Below, piece by piece: positions 44,625 to 54,239 of a stretch of 64,000 nucleotides of DNA. A program made the position numbers and the translations under genes. Positions within the stretch are counted from its first letter, which is position 1. Every line of letters begins with the position of its first letter. Under the pieces are notes generated by a model, which was not told the origin of the DNA, ran no database searches, and saw nothing but the letters and a program-made list of their open reading frames with translations. Origin of the DNA: Photorhabdus bodei (GTDB lineage: Bacteria; Pseudomonadota; Gammaproteobacteria; Enterobacterales; Enterobacteriaceae); the NCBI RefSeq assembly GCF_003287735.1, contig NZ_NSCM01000001.1, forward strand, positions 1-64,000. Reading direction: 5' to 3'.

Positions 44625-44875
44625 GAGAAATTGGCTGGACGGCTATTGATAGCGACACGTGGTGGATTGAATTCAATATCTTCAACACCGGGCATTGCTA
44701 AAGCATCAGCGATGTTTCTACGCTGTTTGGTGATTCTTTGGTATTCCTCAATGGTTAGCAGGACATGTGCCGGTTTGCCACGATCTGTGATGAACACTGG
44801 ACCGCTTTTGGCTGCTTTTTTTGCCCCGCTGACATCCTGATTGAGCTGCCGACTCGATAAGGTTGTGATTGACAT
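44621..44875 (-). CDS. Phd/YefM-type antitoxin for VapC
   Basis: An 84-residue antitoxin with SSRQLNQDVSGAKKAAKSGPVFITDRGKPAHVLLTIEEYQRI, the Phd/YefM DNA-binding fold. The C-terminal VEDIEFNPPRVAINSRPANF should wrap the PIN toxin. It is the first gene of the pair, and GAGG lies before the ATG on the minus strand. Confidence 0.88.
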   Translation of the reverse strand: MSITTLSSRQLNQDVSGAKKAAKSGPVFITDRGKPAHVLLTIEEYQRITKQRRNIADALAMPGVEDIEFNPPRVAINSRPANFS

Positions 44876-44901
44876 GGTGCACCTCGATATAATAGCTAAT
44901 T

Positions 44902-44923
44902 TATGTAGGTACGTTACTACATA
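44902..44923 (-). promoter_or_regulatory. Candidate operator of the Phd/VapC pair
   Basis: TATGTAG and CTACATA form an exact 7-bp inverted repeat with an 8-base centre, 27 bases upstream of the antitoxin ATG. Autoregulation is inferred from position. Confidence 0.45.
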
Positions 44924-44976
44924 TTGCTAAGGGGTGCAAATTTTAGTCATTCACCCTCTTAGCATCCCAGGAAAAA

Positions 44977-45776
44977 TTAGGCTAAATGCGCCATCACCAA
45001 CCGCGTAGCCGCAGCAAGTACATCACGGCGTGATTCGGCATCTTGCTGAGGTTGGGTAAAGTAAACTGCCAGAACCACAGGAGCTCCCTTTGGCGGCCAA
45101 AGTACCGCGACATCGTTAGTGGTGCCATAATCGCCAGCACCGGTTTTATCACCAACTATCCAACCGGCTGGAGCACCGGCGCGAATACTGGCATCTCCCG
45201 TGGTATTTCCTTTAAGCCAAACGATTAATTGTTCACGTTGTGATGCTCCAAGTACCTCTCCAAGCACGATTTTCTTCACGCTGGCCGCCATTGCCGCGGG
45301 TGTTGTGGTATCTCTGAGGTCACCGGGAATGGCGCTGTTCAAATCAGGTTCCCTGCGATCGAGTCGAAATGCAGGATCACCTATACCTTGAGTAAAGCGA
45401 TTTACTGCCTCTAATCCCCCCAATCCTTTAATCAATAGATTTGCTGCGGTGTTATCGCTGTATTGCACGGTTGCCGCACATAATTGTGCAATGCTCATCC
45501 CTTGATTTAAATTCTTGCGCCAATAGGGGCATAAGAGAGTAAGTCAGACTCACGATAATGAATATGTTTTGCTAATAATTCTGGCTGGGACATGCTTTTG
45601 TGCAACACCGCCGCAGCAAGTATCAGCTTGAAAGTACTACAAAAAGGAAAACGTTCATCCCCTCGGTATTGAATTTCCTGACCGTTGGCAGTATTAATCA
45701 GCGTCACGCCTAAACGGCCTTTTGTACTGTTTTCCAGTTCGGCAAGTTGTTTCTCACTCGCGAGACCATATAGCAT
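44977..45776 (-). pseudogene. Class A beta-lactamase, decayed
   Basis: Two minus-strand frames together make a class A enzyme. The first (45507-45776) holds [24 protein letters not shown] and the CSTFK active-site serine motif, and ends early after [11 protein letters not shown]. The second (44977-45498) begins [22 protein letters not shown] (SDN motif) and carries REPDLN (general-base Glu), [12 protein letters not shown] (KTG motif) and the C-terminal helix. The break fits loss of one base near 45518-45521, since the expected [13 protein letters not shown] reading is recovered by adding one. The signal peptide is also missing: an in-frame stop lies just upstream of the first ATG. No working periplasmic enzyme can be made. 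Confidence 0.85.
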
Positions 45777-45958
45777 ATAAACTTTATTTATTCAATTAAA
45801 GTTTTGTAAAAATATTAAATTTTCATTATGGCTCACTAATTTATAAATTTTTAGATAATTACTCTTTAAATGATCTCCATCAATCTATACTTACCTAGCT
45901 GGTTAATATTTTTAGAACACTTTTTTAACTTTATATTAACTTAATAAGGATATGCATC

Positions 45959-47809
45959 ATGGGTGTTTTTCAGTACAAAGACTTTGATGACACTACTTCT
46001 AAAGAGTTATTTTCCGACGCAAAAACTATCGCCGGGTATGCTTATCATAATCTGGGCAGCGGATTTGCCGAGGGGTATTACAACTATGGTTTTGGTTTAG
46101 GGATGCCATTAACGTTGTTGACTGCAATTCTTGGCAGCACGACATCGCAGGGCATCACACCTAAATTGCCTTGGAATCCGGACGCGGAAAAACAGGCACA
46201 AGATAAACTCAATGACGCAGGATGGTTTACTATCAGTGCTGATGAGTTAGGTTATCAGGGAAAAACGGATGCCCGCGGTACTTTTTTCGGCGAAAAATCA
46301 AGTCATTCCACTGCTCAGGCAGAGGTAATGGGAAAATATGATGCTGATGGTAATTTGATTTCTATCGGCATTGCGTTTCGCGGTACGAGTGGTCCCCGAG
46401 AGTCAATTATTACCGATACATTCGGCGACATTATGAATAATATGTTGGTAGCTTTAGGTAAGAAAGACTATTCGAATGACTACACGCCAAACGCTTTCGG
46501 CCGGCTGCTGGACCATGTAGCTAATTATGCCAAAGCTCACGGCTTGACGGGCAGTGACGTTGTGGTCAGCGGCCATAGTTTGGGTGGGTTAGCTGTGAAT
46601 AGTATGGCGGAGTCTAGCGATACGAAATGGGGGGGATTCTACTCCCAGTCGAACTATATCTCTTTCGCTTCGCCATCACAGTATGAGAAAGGTAACAAAG
46701 TGCTGAACGTGGGATACGAGAATGATCCCGTATTCCGCGTATTAAACGGCACTAGCATTGATTCATCATCCGCGGGAGTTCACGATACACCAAGGGATTC
46801 TGCGACAAATAATATTGTTAATTTTAACGATCACTATGCATCAAACTGGTGGAATGTGTTGCCCTTCTCCATTGCTAATGCGTCAACCTGGGTTTCGCAT
46901 GTGACGCCATTTTACCAGAGCGGCATGCAACGTATTATGGAGTCAACGTTCTACGATCTGACTCATAAAGACTCTACTATTGTTGTCAGTAATCTTTCCA
47001 ACGTCACCCGTGAAAATACTTGGGTGCAGGATTTGAACCGGAATGCTGAGAAACACACTGGTAGTACTTTTATTATCGGTACCGACGGCAACGACCTAAT
47101 TAAAGGTGGTAAAGGAAACGATTATCTGGAAGGGCGCGACGGCAATGATATCTTCCGTGATGATGGCGGATTTAACATTATTGCCGGCGGGAAAGGCCAT
47201 AATACCTTTGACTTACAGAAGTCACTAAAAAATGCAGAAATAGCCTATGACCAGGCAGGTACATTGTATATGCGTGATGCACAAGGCGGCATTACCATTG
47301 CTACGGATATCTCGGCTATAAGAAGTAAGGAAAGTACCTGGCTGTTTCTGACTAAACAGGTGGATTCTCAAGTCAGAGCCGATGGTTTGTATTCTAGCAA
47401 TGGATTGACGAAATACGCCAATTCAGTCACGGGCAACGATGGGAATGATACTCTGACTTCTAAAACCTCCGGTAGCTGGTTGTTCGGTCTGGATGGCGAT
47501 GATACGTTGATCGGTTTCGGCAACAATAATGTTTTCGTCGGTGGTGAAGGTAATGATGTTCTGAAAAGTCAGGGTAATAACAATACCTTCCTGTTCAGCG
47601 GTGATTTTGGACAAGACATCATCTATGGTTACAACAAGACGGATAAACTGGTGTTCTTGGGTACCGAAGGCAGTAGTGATAAAAGTAATTATCTGGATCA
47701 TGCTTCTATGGTGGACAATGATCTGGTGTTTACCTTCGGGCAAAACTCAGTCACTCTGGTTGGCGTCAGCATGGATAGCTTATTGGTAGATAACATAATA
47801 CTGGCATAA
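45959..47809 (+). CDS. lipA: Extracellular family I.3 lipase with RTX repeats (LipA)
   Basis: The 616-residue protein aligns along its length with Serratia marcescens LipA. The N-terminal alpha/beta-hydrolase domain has the GHSLGG elbow (nucleophile Ser207), Asp256 in YENDPVFR and His314 in WVSHVTPFY. Glycine- and aspartate-rich calcium repeats follow (GTDGNDLIKGGKGNDYLEGRDGND and later GNDGNDTL, GLDGDDTL, GGEGNDVL), then a C-terminal beta domain ending DNIILA. It has no N-terminal signal peptide and should leave by a type I ABC exporter that reads the C-terminus. No exporter genes adjoin it. AAGGA lies eight bases before the ATG and a good terminator follows. Confidence 0.94.
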   Translation: MGVFQYKDFDDTTSKELFSDAKTIAGYAYHNLGSGFAEGYYNYGFGLGMPLTLLTAILGSTTSQGITPKLPWNPDAEKQAQDKLNDAGWFTISADELGYQGKTDARGTFFGEKSSHSTAQAEVMGKYDADGNLISIGIAFRGTSGPRESIITDTFGDIMNNMLVALGKKDYSNDYTPNAFGRLLDHVANYAKAHGLTGSDVVVSGHSLGGLAVNSMAESSDTKWGGFYSQSNYISFASPSQYEKGNKVLNVGYENDPVFRVLNGTSIDSSSAGVHDTPRDSATNNIVNFNDHYASNWWNVLPFSIANASTWVSHVTPFYQSGMQRIMESTFYDLTHKDSTIVVSNLSNVTRENTWVQDLNRNAEKHTGSTFIIGTDGNDLIKGGKGNDYLEGRDGNDIFRDDGGFNIIAGGKGHNTFDLQKSLKNAEIAYDQAGTLYMRDAQGGITIATDISAIRSKESTWLFLTKQVDSQVRADGLYSSNGLTKYANSVTGNDGNDTLTSKTSGSWLFGLDGDDTLIGFGNNNVFVGGEGNDVLKSQGNNNTFLFSGDFGQDIIYGYNKTDKLVFLGTEGSSDKSNYLDHASMVDNDLVFTFGQNSVTLVGVSMDSLLVDNIILA

Positions 47810-47842
47810 CATATAAATCATGCGATACCCCTATTCATGAAG

Positions 47843-47870
47843 TGGCCATGTCAAAATGGCCATCTTTTTT
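47843..47870 (+). terminator. lipA terminator
   Basis: TGGCCAT and ATGGCCA pair perfectly around a 6-base loop and are followed by TCTTTTTT, 33 bases after the lipA stop. Classic intrinsic terminator. Confidence 0.85.
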
Positions 47871-47913
47871 AGAATCAACTGAATAGTCAACATGGCAAAA
47901 CAGAGATTTTCAT

Positions 47914-48891
47914 TTATTTTCCGACCACGATATTTTCTGTTAATAAAGTGTGACCAACGGCATATTTCGCCTGCCATGCTTTAGGATTGATCAAATAATG
48001 TTGCCGGAAGCGTTTAGAAAAATGGCTTGGACTGGCGTAACCTACTGCGGTAGAAACATCAATGACACTCATACCTTTTTTCAATAAATCTTCTGCGGTC
48101 GTCATGCGGACATTTTCCAGATATTGATGGAAAGTGCGAAAAACAACAGCACGAAATCCCTCTTTTAATTTCCGTTCATTTAAACCAACCGCTCTTGATA
48201 ATGATTTTATTGTCCAAGGGTAATGATAATCACTGTTAATTATTTTTATTGCATTATAAACGGCTCGGCGTTGTAACCCACTGACCATATTATATTGACA
48301 ATCATAAACTTGAGACGCCACACAAGCGAGTATTTCTAACGCTTTTGCCTTTAAATAAACCTTTCTTACATTGCCACTTAATTGGCACTCTTCTATTTGG
48401 TTCACTATTTGCATAAATGGTGGGTAGATAGGACATGCCATCATCAATACATCACTGTGACTGGCGTTCTTTTCAAAACCTGCCGCTAATTGAGTAAAAG
48501 GTGGCAATTCCTGAGCTGCAATTTCGTTCAATGAAAAACGAATGTCGAGTATATGCCATGATCCGCAGCCAAAGAAGTTCATGCCTCGCGTCATTTTCGG
48601 TGAATAGAAAAATATCATCATTCCCGGATGAATATCTAATTCATCACCATTTTCAATCGCCATTTTTCCTCTCCCGTTTAAAATAAACGCGATTGACACC
48701 GTTGGCGGTCCTTCACAATATTCTGTGACATCTTTGTTGAGTTCAAAGCATAGCCGATTTATGTGAATGCCGTCAGATAATTCCTCAATCAATAAGGGAG
48801 TATTTGTATTCTTTTTATCTGCATGTGAATGCACGCAATTGCAATGGTCAGCCGTGAAAACTTCTAATTTTTTGCTATAGATTGTCTTCAT
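47914..48891 (-). CDS. AraC-family siderophore regulator (YbtA/PchR-like)
   Basis: A 325-residue regulator. The N-terminal part (about 1-215) is a cupin-like ligand domain of the YbtA/PchR kind (PPTVSIAFILNGRGKMAIENGDELDIHPGMMIFFYSPKMTRGMNFFG). The C-terminal AraC DNA-binding domain (about 225-315) has YPWTIKSLSRAVGLNERKLKEGFRAVVFRTFHQYLENVRM and MSVIDVSTAVGYASPSHFSKRFRQHYLINPKAWQ. YbtA and PchR activate siderophore genes when bound to the ferric siderophore. I use the ATG at 48889-48891, with AGGGG seven bases upstream; an in-frame option 30 bases earlier is weaker. It diverges from the receptor gene and shares its promoter region. Confidence 0.87.
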   Translation of the reverse strand: MKTIYSKKLEVFTADHCNCVHSHADKKNTNTPLLIEELSDGIHINRLCFELNKDVTEYCEGPPTVSIAFILNGRGKMAIENGDELDIHPGMMIFFYSPKMTRGMNFFGCGSWHILDIRFSLNEIAAQELPPFTQLAAGFEKNASHSDVLMMACPIYPPFMQIVNQIEECQLSGNVRKVYLKAKALEILACVASQVYDCQYNMVSGLQRRAVYNAIKIINSDYHYPWTIKSLSRAVGLNERKLKEGFRAVVFRTFHQYLENVRMTTAEDLLKKGMSVIDVSTAVGYASPSHFSKRFRQHYLINPKAWQAKYAVGHTLLTENIVVGK

Positions 48892-49039
48892 GAGATCCCC
48901 TATAAAATTAGCATCAGACACCAGTTAAAAATTATTTCCGTACTTAAAATAGTAGTTTTTACATATTATAGACATTATATTTTTAATGTATATATATACT
49001 GTGTGTATATATTGTATTGTAGATATCACGCAATTTATC

Positions 49040-49058
49040 ATTAATGATAATCATTATC
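49040..49058. promoter_or_regulatory. Fur box
   Basis: The 19-base site ending AATGATAATCATTATC matches 17 of 19 positions of the classic Fur consensus. It lies about 140 bases before the receptor ATG and 150 before the regulator ATG, so iron-loaded Fur could repress both directions. Confidence 0.8.
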
Positions 49059-49110
49059 AATAGTACGTAATGCGCTACTTTTGTCCCTATTCCGTTAGCC
49101 CTGATGGAAT

Positions 49111-49122
49111 ACTATCGATAGT
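49111..49122. promoter_or_regulatory. Perfect palindrome ACTATCGATAGT
   Basis: A 12-bp exact palindrome between the Fur box and the receptor start. It may be part of a regulator site; AraC-type proteins usually prefer direct or inverted longer repeats, so the assignment is tentative. Confidence 0.3.
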
Positions 49123-49199
49123 CTCCCGTTATGTTTTTTGTTTTACCACACCTAATTTTTGTAAAACATGATTTGAACAGTGCATAACGAGTTATTTAT

Positions 49200-51206
49200 A
49201 TGAGAAAAAAATACGCTAAGGCGTCTGTTTTATGTTGTTTAATTTCGCCTATGGTATGGGCGGAACATTCGTCTGGCGCGACAGAAGATGCTTTGATTGT
49301 GACGGCCAATAAACGGGAAGAAGCGTTAAATAAAGTGGATGGTAGCGTTCTGGTTAAAACAGGCGAAGAACTTGTACAGGCCGGTATCACACAAGTACAA
49401 GATCTTGAGCGCGCTTTCCCTGGTTTACAAATCCGCTCACGAGGTAATAGAACCTATTCAGCAACCACCATTCGCGGTATTAGTTCACCGGATTTCTATT
49501 CGCCTTCTGTTCGAATTTATGTCGATGGCGTTCCTCAAGATCACCAATTCCTAACACAAGAATTAATCAACGTGGAACGTGTAGAACTATTACGCGGTCC
49601 GCAAGGGACTTTATATGGCGGAAATGCACAAGCGGGTGTTATTAATATCATCACTCGTTCGCCGCAAGAAGGCCCTTGGCTTAACCTTTCCGGTAATTAC
49701 TCCAAGCTGAAACAAGGTGGTTCTTTCAGCGGATCAATACCGCTTATTGAAGATCTCCTTTATGGTAGTACCAGCCTGCGTTGGGTAAAAGAGCCTGGGC
49801 AAATTGATGCACCAAATCGTGGCGATAAAAATATTGATTCCAGCAAAACCTGGCTTGGACGAGGGCAACTGACATTTGCACCAGAAGATTCTTCGTTCAG
49901 TGCTGAACTTAGCTTTGCTCATGAAGATCTCGATTCCCATGAAGAAGTCTATCTAAACGACGAACAATTTCGTCGGAAAGAATATGATGGCCCTATCCCT
50001 GATTTAACCCGTCGAGTTAACAGTTATGCATTCAAGGCTGAATATGATTTTGGCGATAGTGTATTAACCAGTGTGACTTCTTATCAGGATCGCGATATTT
50101 ACCGTGATTTCATTGGCGGTAAATGGAAAGAGAAACACCATGCCACCACGCAAGAGCTGCGTTTGAACTCCAATTTCTCAAATAGGATTACCAGCGTTCT
50201 CGGTGGTTGGTTTTCAGATGAAAAGAATAAACATCATACTAGTGGTTATCCCGGTTACTATGGCAATGCGGCTAACACAATAAAAGGAAAATCGCTGGCA
50301 CTGTTTGGTGAAGTGAAATTGCCCTTTGCTTCTCAGTGGGATCTGACCTTGGGTGGCCGTTTGTCCCATGAAAAATCGCAGATAGACTATGCTGGCCGTT
50401 CTGGCATGGCAGCAATCGAAGCTTTTGATAACCAAGTTTCCAGTAATGAATTTACGCCTAAAGCCGCATTGGGTTGGCAATTGACGCCAGATACCCGTTT
50501 CTATCTCTCTGCTACGAAAGGATATAAACCCGGTGGATTCAATAACATTGTCTACTCCGCCAATGATAGAAAACCCTACGATACCGAAACCTCAGATAAT
50601 TATGAGTTTGGCTGGCATACCTCGTTCTTTGATAACGCAGTGACGTTAGACAGCGCTGTTTACTACATTCATTCGAAAGATAAACAAATTTATGTTGGTC
50701 CGATCGGTGCACAATTTATACGCAATGTGGGTAAAGCAGAGAGCAAAGGCATTGAGTTGAATAGCCAAATTAAGCCAATGAAAGGGCTGAAATTTTCTCT
50801 CGGGGGAAGTGTAGGCAAATCAAACTTCACTGATGCAACCGATACAGAGAATGGCATAAGTTATAACGATAAACGCCTGCCTTATGCGCCAGATGTCATG
50901 CTCAATGCAAGTTTTGACTACTTGATTGATCAAACGTTGTTACCCGGTAACCTCTATTTAAATGCCGGTGCCCGCTACTATTCAAAAAGCTACTTTAATG
51001 AAGCGAATACCCTTGAACAGGGAGGATACACCCTCTATGACGCTTCATTAAGTTTAGAAATGGCACATGGGGTTAATGTAAAACTCTATGGCGAAAATCT
51101 GGGTGATAAAAAGTATCGTGTCTCCAGTTTCACCGTGGGGCCAAATACGCTTAGTATGATCAATAAGGGCTTGAATGTTGGGTTGGATGTGAGTGTTTCA
51201 CTATGA
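49200..51206 (+). CDS. TonB-dependent siderophore receptor (FyuA-like)
   Basis: A 668-residue outer-membrane receptor. The signal peptide is 1-21 (VLCCLISPMVWA-E), with a TonB-box-like EDALIVTA at about 29-36. The plug domain (about 40-155) carries VRIYVDGVPQ and VERVELLRGPQGTLYGGNAQAGVINIITR, and a 22-strand barrel follows. The plug resembles FyuA, the yersiniabactin/pesticin receptor, but identity looks moderate and the last residue is Leu rather than Phe. It should import the ferric product of the Irp2/Irp1-like enzymes encoded downstream. Its stop overlaps the next start (ATGA). Confidence 0.88.
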   Translation: MRKKYAKASVLCCLISPMVWAEHSSGATEDALIVTANKREEALNKVDGSVLVKTGEELVQAGITQVQDLERAFPGLQIRSRGNRTYSATTIRGISSPDFYSPSVRIYVDGVPQDHQFLTQELINVERVELLRGPQGTLYGGNAQAGVINIITRSPQEGPWLNLSGNYSKLKQGGSFSGSIPLIEDLLYGSTSLRWVKEPGQIDAPNRGDKNIDSSKTWLGRGQLTFAPEDSSFSAELSFAHEDLDSHEEVYLNDEQFRRKEYDGPIPDLTRRVNSYAFKAEYDFGDSVLTSVTSYQDRDIYRDFIGGKWKEKHHATTQELRLNSNFSNRITSVLGGWFSDEKNKHHTSGYPGYYGNAANTIKGKSLALFGEVKLPFASQWDLTLGGRLSHEKSQIDYAGRSGMAAIEAFDNQVSSNEFTPKAALGWQLTPDTRFYLSATKGYKPGGFNNIVYSANDRKPYDTETSDNYEFGWHTSFFDNAVTLDSAVYYIHSKDKQIYVGPIGAQFIRNVGKAESKGIELNSQIKPMKGLKFSLGGSVGKSNFTDATDTENGISYNDKRLPYAPDVMLNASFDYLIDQTLLPGNLYLNAGARYYSKSYFNEANTLEQGGYTLYDASLSLEMAHGVNVKLYGENLGDKKYRVSSFTVGPNTLSMINKGLNVGLDVSVSL

Positions 51207-52447
51207 CACACAATATCTCCCATCCCCGCCATATATCGTTACTGTTGTTGACGTTAGCGGGGGTTTACACCCTCCAAAGTACTATCGGCATGTTAACGTT
51301 ACAAAGTATGCCAGCGTTTTTGCGTAGCCACGGCGTAACCCCGGATAAAATCGGCTTGCTCTACTTGCTGATGCTGCCTTGGGCATTCAAATTCCTTTGG
51401 GCGCCTATTATAGAGCGCTATCGTAAATCTGGTTCGGGGGATACAAACCCCCGTCGTATCATGATTTGCGGAAATCTGTTAATTACCTTGCTTTTTTGTT
51501 CAATGTCACTGGCAAAACCTGCCGAACATATGCCGCTGATTATCGTCGGTCTGTTTCTGATCACCATTTGTTTGACCGTGGTGGATACCACCACCGATGG
51601 CCACGCTATTGACCGGTTATCACCAAAACATCGCCCTTGGTGCAATGTTATGCAAGTTGGCGGCGGTTATTTGGGTTCTATCATCGGCAGCGGTCTGTTT
51701 CTATACCTTGTTTCACTGTATGGTTGGCACATTGGTGCCGGGGTGTTAGCCATAGTGATTCTATTGATGTCACTGCCTGCCCTATTTTTACGGGAAACAC
51801 AGGTAGAAAAAGCACCAACGGTTTTAAAAGCCCCGGTTGCCCCTTCTCTCAAAAATGCACTCCGTCGGGCGCCGGTTAGACAAGCACTGGTTTTGATATT
51901 GCTATGTATGATCGGTACGCGCCTTTCACTTGGTATGCTTTCGCCGTTTTTGATCGATCGCGGCGTGGATTTAACTCAACTTGGTATCATTGCCGCCAGT
52001 GGTGGTGCATTAGCTGGATTATCTGGTGTTCTGCTTGGTGGCGTCATTGTACGTAAATTCGGTGCTATCCAGACTTTACTGTCTGTCATGCTGCTTGAAT
52101 CTATCGTATTAGCCTGTATCTTCTGGCTTGCCCGGCAACCAGAAGCGCCGTTATCCCTGCTTTCAGCCGCATATGTCTTCATCACCTTAATCACCGCCGC
52201 CAAATTTGTTGCGCTGTATACCCAGATGATGTCGCTCGCTGCGGGTGCTCAGTCCGGTGTGGATTTTGCGTTGATGCAATCCGCAGATATGGGTATTGCA
52301 ATTATCTGTTCAGTGTTGGGTGGATTGATTGTTACTAAAGCAGGCTATTCTGCCCTTTTCGTTCTTGCACTTCTCTTCACCTTCATTGCCTTGTTCTGGA
52401 CATTGCGTAAATTCCATAATTTCCACAAGGAGAGCGTGAATGCGTAA
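51203..52447 (+). CDS. RhtX/FptX/YbtX-type MFS siderophore permease
   Basis: A 414-residue major-facilitator protein with about 12 hydrophobic helices. FLRSHGVTPDKIGLLYLLMLPWAFKFLWAPIIERY and the VVDTTTDGHAIDRLSPKHRPWCNVMQVGGGYLGSIIGSGLFLYL stretch resemble the RhtX/FptX family, which moves ferric siderophores across the inner membrane alone. YbtX of the yersiniabactin locus is of the same general type. Uptake of the siderophore is the likely role; export cannot be excluded. It overlaps both neighbours by 4 and 8 bases, so it is translated within one operon. Confidence 0.85.
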   Translation: MTHNISHPRHISLLLLTLAGVYTLQSTIGMLTLQSMPAFLRSHGVTPDKIGLLYLLMLPWAFKFLWAPIIERYRKSGSGDTNPRRIMICGNLLITLLFCSMSLAKPAEHMPLIIVGLFLITICLTVVDTTTDGHAIDRLSPKHRPWCNVMQVGGGYLGSIIGSGLFLYLVSLYGWHIGAGVLAIVILLMSLPALFLRETQVEKAPTVLKAPVAPSLKNALRRAPVRQALVLILLCMIGTRLSLGMLSPFLIDRGVDLTQLGIIAASGGALAGLSGVLLGGVIVRKFGAIQTLLSVMLLESIVLACIFWLARQPEAPLSLLSAAYVFITLITAAKFVALYTQMMSLAAGAQSGVDFALMQSADMGIAIICSVLGGLIVTKAGYSALFVLALLFTFIALFWTLRKFHNFHKESVNA

Positions 52448-54239
52448 TCATGATACTTCTGTTCAGAGTTCGCCGGAGCAGCGTGCGGCTGATGCCGGCG
52501 TTATTAAAGAGTTATGGTATTTGATGCGCCCATACCGCACGTTGAGTTACGTTGCTATTGCACTTGCCATTCTTTCCGCCGGCCTGCAAATGTTGCCGGC
52601 GGCGGTTGCCGGGTTCATCACCCAATCCATCTATGACGGGCAATATGACACGCTATTGAATTATGGCGCTATGTTATTGGGATTTACATTTGCCGCTATG
52701 TTGACCTTTAGTGGTTCAACGTTTTTTGCTCATTTGATCGCTGCCGATGTGCAAGCTGATGTTCGCCGCAATATCAGCAGTAAGTTGAAGTCTGTCCCTC
52801 TGGGCTTTTTCATGCTGACCGACAGCACTGAAATAAAAAAGATGATGCTAGATGACGTCGAACAGCTTGAAGATGGTATTGCCCATATCATTCCAGAGAT
52901 GTCTGCTACTTTATTCGGTCCATTGATTGCATTGAGTGTCATGTTAGCCATTGATTGGCGGTTAGCCTTAGCAGCTTTCGCGCCAACTTTGGGTGCCTGC
53001 CTGTTATTCGTCTATATTCAGATAAAAGTTCAAGCGACAACTCAGCGTTTTTATGCAGCCCAAAACCGTATTGCTTCAACAATGGGTGAAGTTATTAATG
53101 CGATTCCCGTGGTCAAAACCTATTCAGGCGGCAAGGTTGCGTTGCAACGCGCTGAGAAAGCGTTTACTGCCCTGACTCGGATTATTGATGTTTGGGTTGA
53201 GAAAGTACAGGTCAAATCCAGTCGGTTTTTCGTGTTATCCAGTGCTAACCTGTTGTTTGTCCTCCCTTTGGCGGTCTGGTTATTGAACCGACAAGAGATC
53301 ACTTTATTCGAATTCACTTTCTTTATTTTGGCGGCAATGGCATTCGGCAATATTGCCTCATCTATGTTCGCTGTGATGACACGTTTGCAACAGCAAGAGG
53401 CATTGATCACACGCTATCGTTGGTTAATGAATCAACCTGAACTGGCACCTTGTACCCAAAGCCAAACACCAGCCGATCACAGCGTCGCTCTGCACAATGT
53501 CAGTTTCTCTTACCAGGATAAGCAGGAGAATGCATTAAATAACATTTCATTTTCTATACCGGCGGGCAGTTCATTAGCTTTAGTCGGTGCCAGTGGTTCG
53601 GGTAAATCTACTGTAGCGAGTCTTATCGCACGTCTTTGGGACCCTCAGCATGGTCAGGTTACTATTGGCGGTGTTGATATCCGTAATATGGATGAACCGA
53701 CACTACGCAATAACGTCTCTTTTGTTTTCCAGCGTGTGTTTCTGTTCAACGATACGGTGGCTAATAACATACGATTAGCCCGTCCTAATGCCTCACAGGC
53801 CGAAGTTGAAACGGCTGCTATCGCAGCGCAAGCACATCAATTTATTCAGCAATTACCGCAAGGCTACGACACCGTACTGAACGGTGGCGTGAGTTTATCG
53901 GTAGGTGAAAAACAGCGTATTGCCGTTGCCGCCGCTATTCTAAAAAACGTCCCGATTCTTGTATTGGACGAAGCTACAGCCTATGCCGATCCAGAATGTG
54001 AAAAAGAGATGCAACAAGCGCTCAATGCTCTATGCCGCAATAAGACAGTGATTGTCATTGCCCATCGTCTACCGACTATCCGTCATCTTGATCAAATAAT
54101 GGTTTTAGATAAAGGACAGATTATCGAACAAGGAACCCATGAAGAACTGGTCGCACAGCAAGGCGCATACGCCAGACAGTGGGCTGCTTGGCGGGGAGAA
54201 AAAACCGGGACCGGAGCAAATTATCATGGGGCTATTTAA
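52440..54239 (+). CDS. ABC half-transporter, first of the siderophore pair (YbtP/PchH position)
   Basis: The 599-residue protein fuses a six-helix membrane domain (about 30-320) to an ATPase (about 345-590). Walker A is GASGSGKST with Lys389. The signature is LSVGEKQR (486-493), where the second Gly of the usual LSGGE is Val. Walker B and D-loop read ILVLDEATAYADPE. It pairs with the following half-transporter. YbtP/YbtQ import ferric yersiniabactin despite an exporter-like fold, and PchH/PchI-like pairs act similarly. The membrane domain looks diverged from YbtP. The degenerate signature suggests one weak ATP site in the heterodimer. Confidence 0.87.
   Translation: MRNHDTSVQSSPEQRAADAGVIKELWYLMRPYRTLSYVAIALAILSAGLQMLPAAVAGFITQSIYDGQYDTLLNYGAMLLGFTFAAMLTFSGSTFFAHLIAADVQADVRRNISSKLKSVPLGFFMLTDSTEIKKMMLDDVEQLEDGIAHIIPEMSATLFGPLIALSVMLAIDWRLALAAFAPTLGACLLFVYIQIKVQATTQRFYAAQNRIASTMGEVINAIPVVKTYSGGKVALQRAEKAFTALTRIIDVWVEKVQVKSSRFFVLSSANLLFVLPLAVWLLNRQEITLFEFTFFILAAMAFGNIASSMFAVMTRLQQQEALITRYRWLMNQPELAPCTQSQTPADHSVALHNVSFSYQDKQENALNNISFSIPAGSSLALVGASGSGKSTVASLIARLWDPQHGQVTIGGVDIRNMDEPTLRNNVSFVFQRVFLFNDTVANNIRLARPNASQAEVETAAIAAQAHQFIQQLPQGYDTVLNGGVSLSVGEKQRIAVAAAILKNVPILVLDEATAYADPECEKEMQQALNALCRNKTVIVIAHRLPTIRHLDQIMVLDKGQIIEQGTHEELVAQQGAYARQWAAWRGEKTGTGANYHGAI

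Larger units (their letters stand above)
48892..49199. promoter_or_regulatory. Divergent promoter region of the siderophore locus
   Basis: About 310 bases between the regulator and receptor starts. They contain a Fur box (49040-49058), a GGAAT/ATTCC inverted pair (about 49088-49110) and a perfect 12-bp palindrome (49111-49122). This arrangement suits joint control by Fur-iron and the AraC-type regulator. Confidence 0.6.
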
